A stretch of 64,000 bases of DNA from Leptidea sinapis (taxonomy: Eukaryota > Arthropoda > Insecta > Lepidoptera > Pieridae), in assembly GCF_905404315.1 (NCBI RefSeq), contig NC_066287.1:124001-188000 (forward strand). The letters run 5' to 3'. A program made the translations under genes and the position numbers. The notes under the pieces were generated by a model. That model ran no database searches. It saw nothing but the letters and a program-made list of their open reading frames with translations, and was not told where the DNA came from. This document shows, piece by piece, positions 61,581-64,000 of the stretch (its first letter is position 1; the number at the start of each line of letters is the position of its first letter).

Positions 61581-64000
61581 CGGCCGCCATCTTGGATTTC
61601 AAAAATGTTCCCAAATCATTCTCTGCACCTTTGAGAACTTCGGATACAATACCCATAATGTTCTGATTATAATTAAGTGCGGTGGCCATCTTCGTTTTCA
61701 AAAATGATCCCAAAATTGTTCTCTGCACCCTCGAGAACTTTGGACTCGATATCCAGATTGCTGAAATCATAATTTTGTGCGCCTGCCCTATTGGATTTCA
61801 AAAATGTTGTAATTATAATTTTGTTCAGAGGCCATCTTCGTTTTCAAAAATGATCCCAAAATTGTTCTCTGCACCCTAGTGAACCACGGAGACGATATCC
61901 ATATTGCTGAAATCATAATTTTGCGCGGCTTCCATCTCGGATTTAAAAATGATCCCCCAGTTGTTCTCTGCACCTTCGAGAACCTCGGACACGATATCCA
62001 TATTGCTGAAATCATAGTTATGTGCGGCGGCCATTTTGGATTTCAAAAATTATTACAGAATCGTTCTATGCACCCACGAAAACCTCGGACACGATATCCA
62101 TATTGCTGAAAACATAATTGTGTGCGGCAGCCCTCATGAATTTGAAATATGATCACAGAATTGTTCTCTGCACCCTCGAGAAGCTCGACCACGATACCCA
62201 TATTGCTGAAATCATAATTTTGCGCGGCGGCCATCTCGGATTTAAAAATGATCCCAAAGTTGTTCTCTGCACCTTCGAGAACCTTGGACACGATATCCAT
62301 ATTGCTGAAATCATAGTTTTGTGCGGCAGCCCTCTTGGATTTGAAATATGATCACAGAATTGTTCTCTGCACCCTCGAGAACCTCGGCCACGATATCCAT
62401 TTTGCTGAAGTCATAATTTTGCGGGGCAGCCGTCTCGGATTTAAAAATGATCCCAAAGTTGTTCTCTGCACCTTCGAGAACCTCGGATACGATACCCATA
62501 ATGTTGTTATCATAATTTTGTGCGGTGGCCATCTACGTTTTCAAAAATGATCCCAAAATCGTTCTCTGCTTCCTCGTTAACCTTGGACCCGATATCCATA
62601 TTGCTGAAAACATAATTGTGTGTGGCAGCCATCTTGGATTTCTAAAATGATCACAAATCGTTCTCTGCACCCTCGTTAACCTCGGACACGATATCCATAT
62701 TGCTGAAATCAAAATTTTGTGCGGCGGCCATCTTGGATTTCAAAAATGTTCACAAAATCGTTCTCTGCACCCACGAGAACCTCGGACACGATATCCATAT
62801 TGCTGAAATCATAATTGTGTGCGGCAGCCCTCTTGGATGTGAAATATGATCACAGAATTGTTCTCTGCACCCTCGAGAACCTCGGCCACGATATCCATTT
62901 TGCTGAAATCATAATTTTGCGCGGCAGCCGTCTCGGATTTAAAAATGATCCCAAAGTTGTTCTCTGCACCCTCGAGAAACTCGGACACGATATCCATATT
63001 GCTGAAAACATAATTGTGTGCGGCAGCCCTCATGAATTTGAAATATGATCACAGAATTGTTCTCTGCACCCTCGAGAAGCTTGGCCACGATAACCATATT
63101 GCTCAAATCATAATTTTGCGCGGCGGCCATCTCGGATTTAAAAATGATCCCAAAGTTGTTCTCTGCACCTTCGAGAACCTCGGACACGATATCCATATTG
63201 CTGAAATCATAGTTTTGTGCGGCGGCCATCTTGGATTTCAAAAATGATCACAGAATCGTTCTATGCACCCACCAGGGCCTCGGATACTATACCCATATTG
63301 TTGTTATCATAGTTTTGTGCGGCGGCCATCTCGGTTTTCAAAAATAATTACAAAATCGTTCTCTGCACCTTCGAGAACCTCGGACACGATATCCATATTG
63401 CTGAAATTATAATTTTATGCGGCGGCCATCTTGGATTTCAAAAATGATCACAAAATCGTTCTGTGTACTCTCGAGAACCTCGGATACGATACCCATATTT
63501 TGTGATCATAATCTTGCGCAGCGGCCATCTTCGATTTCAAAAATGATCCCAAAATTGTTCTCTGCACCCTCGAGATCTTTGGACTCGATATCCTTATTGC
63601 TGAAATCAAAATTTTGCGCGGCTGCCATATTGGATTTCGAAATTGTTCCCAAAATCATTCTCTGCACCTTTGAGAACCTCGGATACGATACCCATAATGT
63701 TGTAATTATAATTTTGTTCGGTGGCCATCTTCATTTTCAAAAATGATCCCAAAATTGTTCTCTGCACCCTCGTGAACCTCGGACACGATATCCATATTGC
63801 TGAAAACATAATTGTGTGTGGCAGCCATATTGGATTTCAAAAATGATCAAAAAATAGTTCTCTGCACCCTCGAGAACCTCGGACACGATATCCATATTGC
63901 TGAAATCATAATTTTGCGCGGCTTCCATCTCGGATTTAAAAATGATCCCCCAGTTGTTCTCTGCACCTTCGGGAACCTCGGACACGATATCCATATTGCT
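61581..64000 (+). repeat. Superblock D (partial, left part missing)
   Basis: From about 61,580 (TTTTGTGCGGCCGCCATC) the sequence follows C at offset 13,531 to the window end. D enters the superblock about 1.7 kb inside its left end, so the junction at about 61,575-61,590 is an unequal exchange point. D shares with C the variants ATTAAGTGCGG and GAACCACGGAGACG, and the monomer replacement near 50,241-50,300 (63,772-63,831 in D). Confidence 0.82.

Larger units (their letters stand above)
1..64000 (+). repeat. ~100-bp satellite DNA, continuous head-to-tail array
   Basis: The monomer recurs every 99-101 bp over the whole window, about 640 copies in a single orientation. Recognisable anchors in nearly every copy are GATATCC, ATTGCTGAAATCAT, GGCGGCCATCTTGG, ATTTCAAAAATGATC and TTCTCTGCACC. 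Monomers differ from one another by up to a few tens of percent, but sets of monomers in the same order, kilobases apart, look about 98-99% identical. That is the signature of higher-order repeat (HOR) organisation. No stretch over 300 bp escapes the pattern, so there is no gene-bearing interval. Reading frames on both strands are short (the longest is about 156 codons) and simply follow monomer copies. A satellite of this kind is known from eukaryotic heterochromatin; the centromeric or pericentromeric placement is inference. Confidence 0.97.

Noticed and set aside
1..64000. A CRISPR array, because of the regular spacing
   Set aside because: CRISPR arrays alternate short identical repeats with unrelated spacers. 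Here the full 100 bp is repeated with no unique spacers, and there are no cas genes.
1..64000. A repeat-protein gene (tandem-repeat coding exon)
   Set aside because: Coding tandem repeats keep a period divisible by three and one open frame. This array has a 100-bp period, a 46-bp truncated form, and 399-, 29- and 43-bp changes that no single frame survives.
1..64000. tRNA-derived repeat with a Pol III B box, suggested by GGTTCTCGAGGG on the minus strand
   Set aside because: The B box needs GGTTCGANNCC. The monomer has extra bases between GGTTC and CGA, and there is no paired A box at the expected distance.
1..64000. Transposon or retroelement remnants
   Set aside because: No terminal inverted repeats, long terminal repeats, target-site duplications, poly-A tails or transposase/reverse-transcriptase frames were seen. 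The only perfect inverted repeats are the three copies of the small template-switch hairpin.
1..64000. Inverted segments within the array
   Set aside because: Every monomer examined reads in the same direction (GGCCATCTT on the plus strand). No orientation switch was found apart from the 17-bp hairpin arm.

Overview
The whole window is one uninterrupted tandem-repeat (satellite) array. A monomer of about 100 bp repeats head-to-tail in one orientation from base 1 to base 64,000, roughly 640 copies. I found no unique sequence, protein-coding gene, tRNA or rRNA gene, transposon, CRISPR array, or telomeric or rDNA sequence. A megabase-style satellite with a layered higher-order structure points to a eukaryotic chromosome, in a centromeric, pericentromeric, subtelomeric or other heterochromatic block. 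I cannot name the species. By hand count the consensus monomer is about 43% G+C and has six CpGs per 100 bp, about 1.3 times expectation. That argues against a long, heavily methylated vertebrate-type history and fits an invertebrate or a recently expanded array, but this is inference.

Monomer: each unit carries a CTCGAG-type junction, CCTCGGACACGATATCC, an AT-rich stretch (GCTGAAATCATAATTTTG), a GC-rich core (GCGGCGGCCATCTTGG) and a second AT-rich stretch (ATTTCAAAAATGATCAC) before TTCTCTGCACCC. Many diverged subtypes follow each other in fixed orders, and the same order recurs at long range.

Layout: (1) 1-8,579 and 8,580-~15,710 are two copies (P1, P2) of a block of up to 8.6 kb, at offsets 8,579, then 8,201/8,230, then 8,629. 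P1 is itself partly built from 1.3-1.5 kb duplications, and both carry 399-bp tandem units whose number differs. (2) ~15,710 to the end holds three near-complete copies and one partial copy (A, B, C, D) of a larger block of about 15 kb. The offsets are 15,592 (A-B), 15,007 (B-C) and 13,531 (C-D). Inside it lie nested tandem duplications of about 1,495, 1,686, 2,009 and 2,291 bp, plus ectopic exchanges and whole-subblock deletions that make the block length vary. Shared variants group A with B and C with D.

The array reads as a record of unequal exchange, conversion and template switching. The clearest single event is a perfect 18-bp-armed hairpin explained by one template-switch mutation. The most testable functional idea is that most monomers carry a close match to the YY1/Pho zinc-finger site. 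The many short open frames on both strands are by-products of the repeat: 100 bp is not a multiple of three, so no frame persists. All homology statements come from comparing the sequence by eye. No alignment or database search was run.
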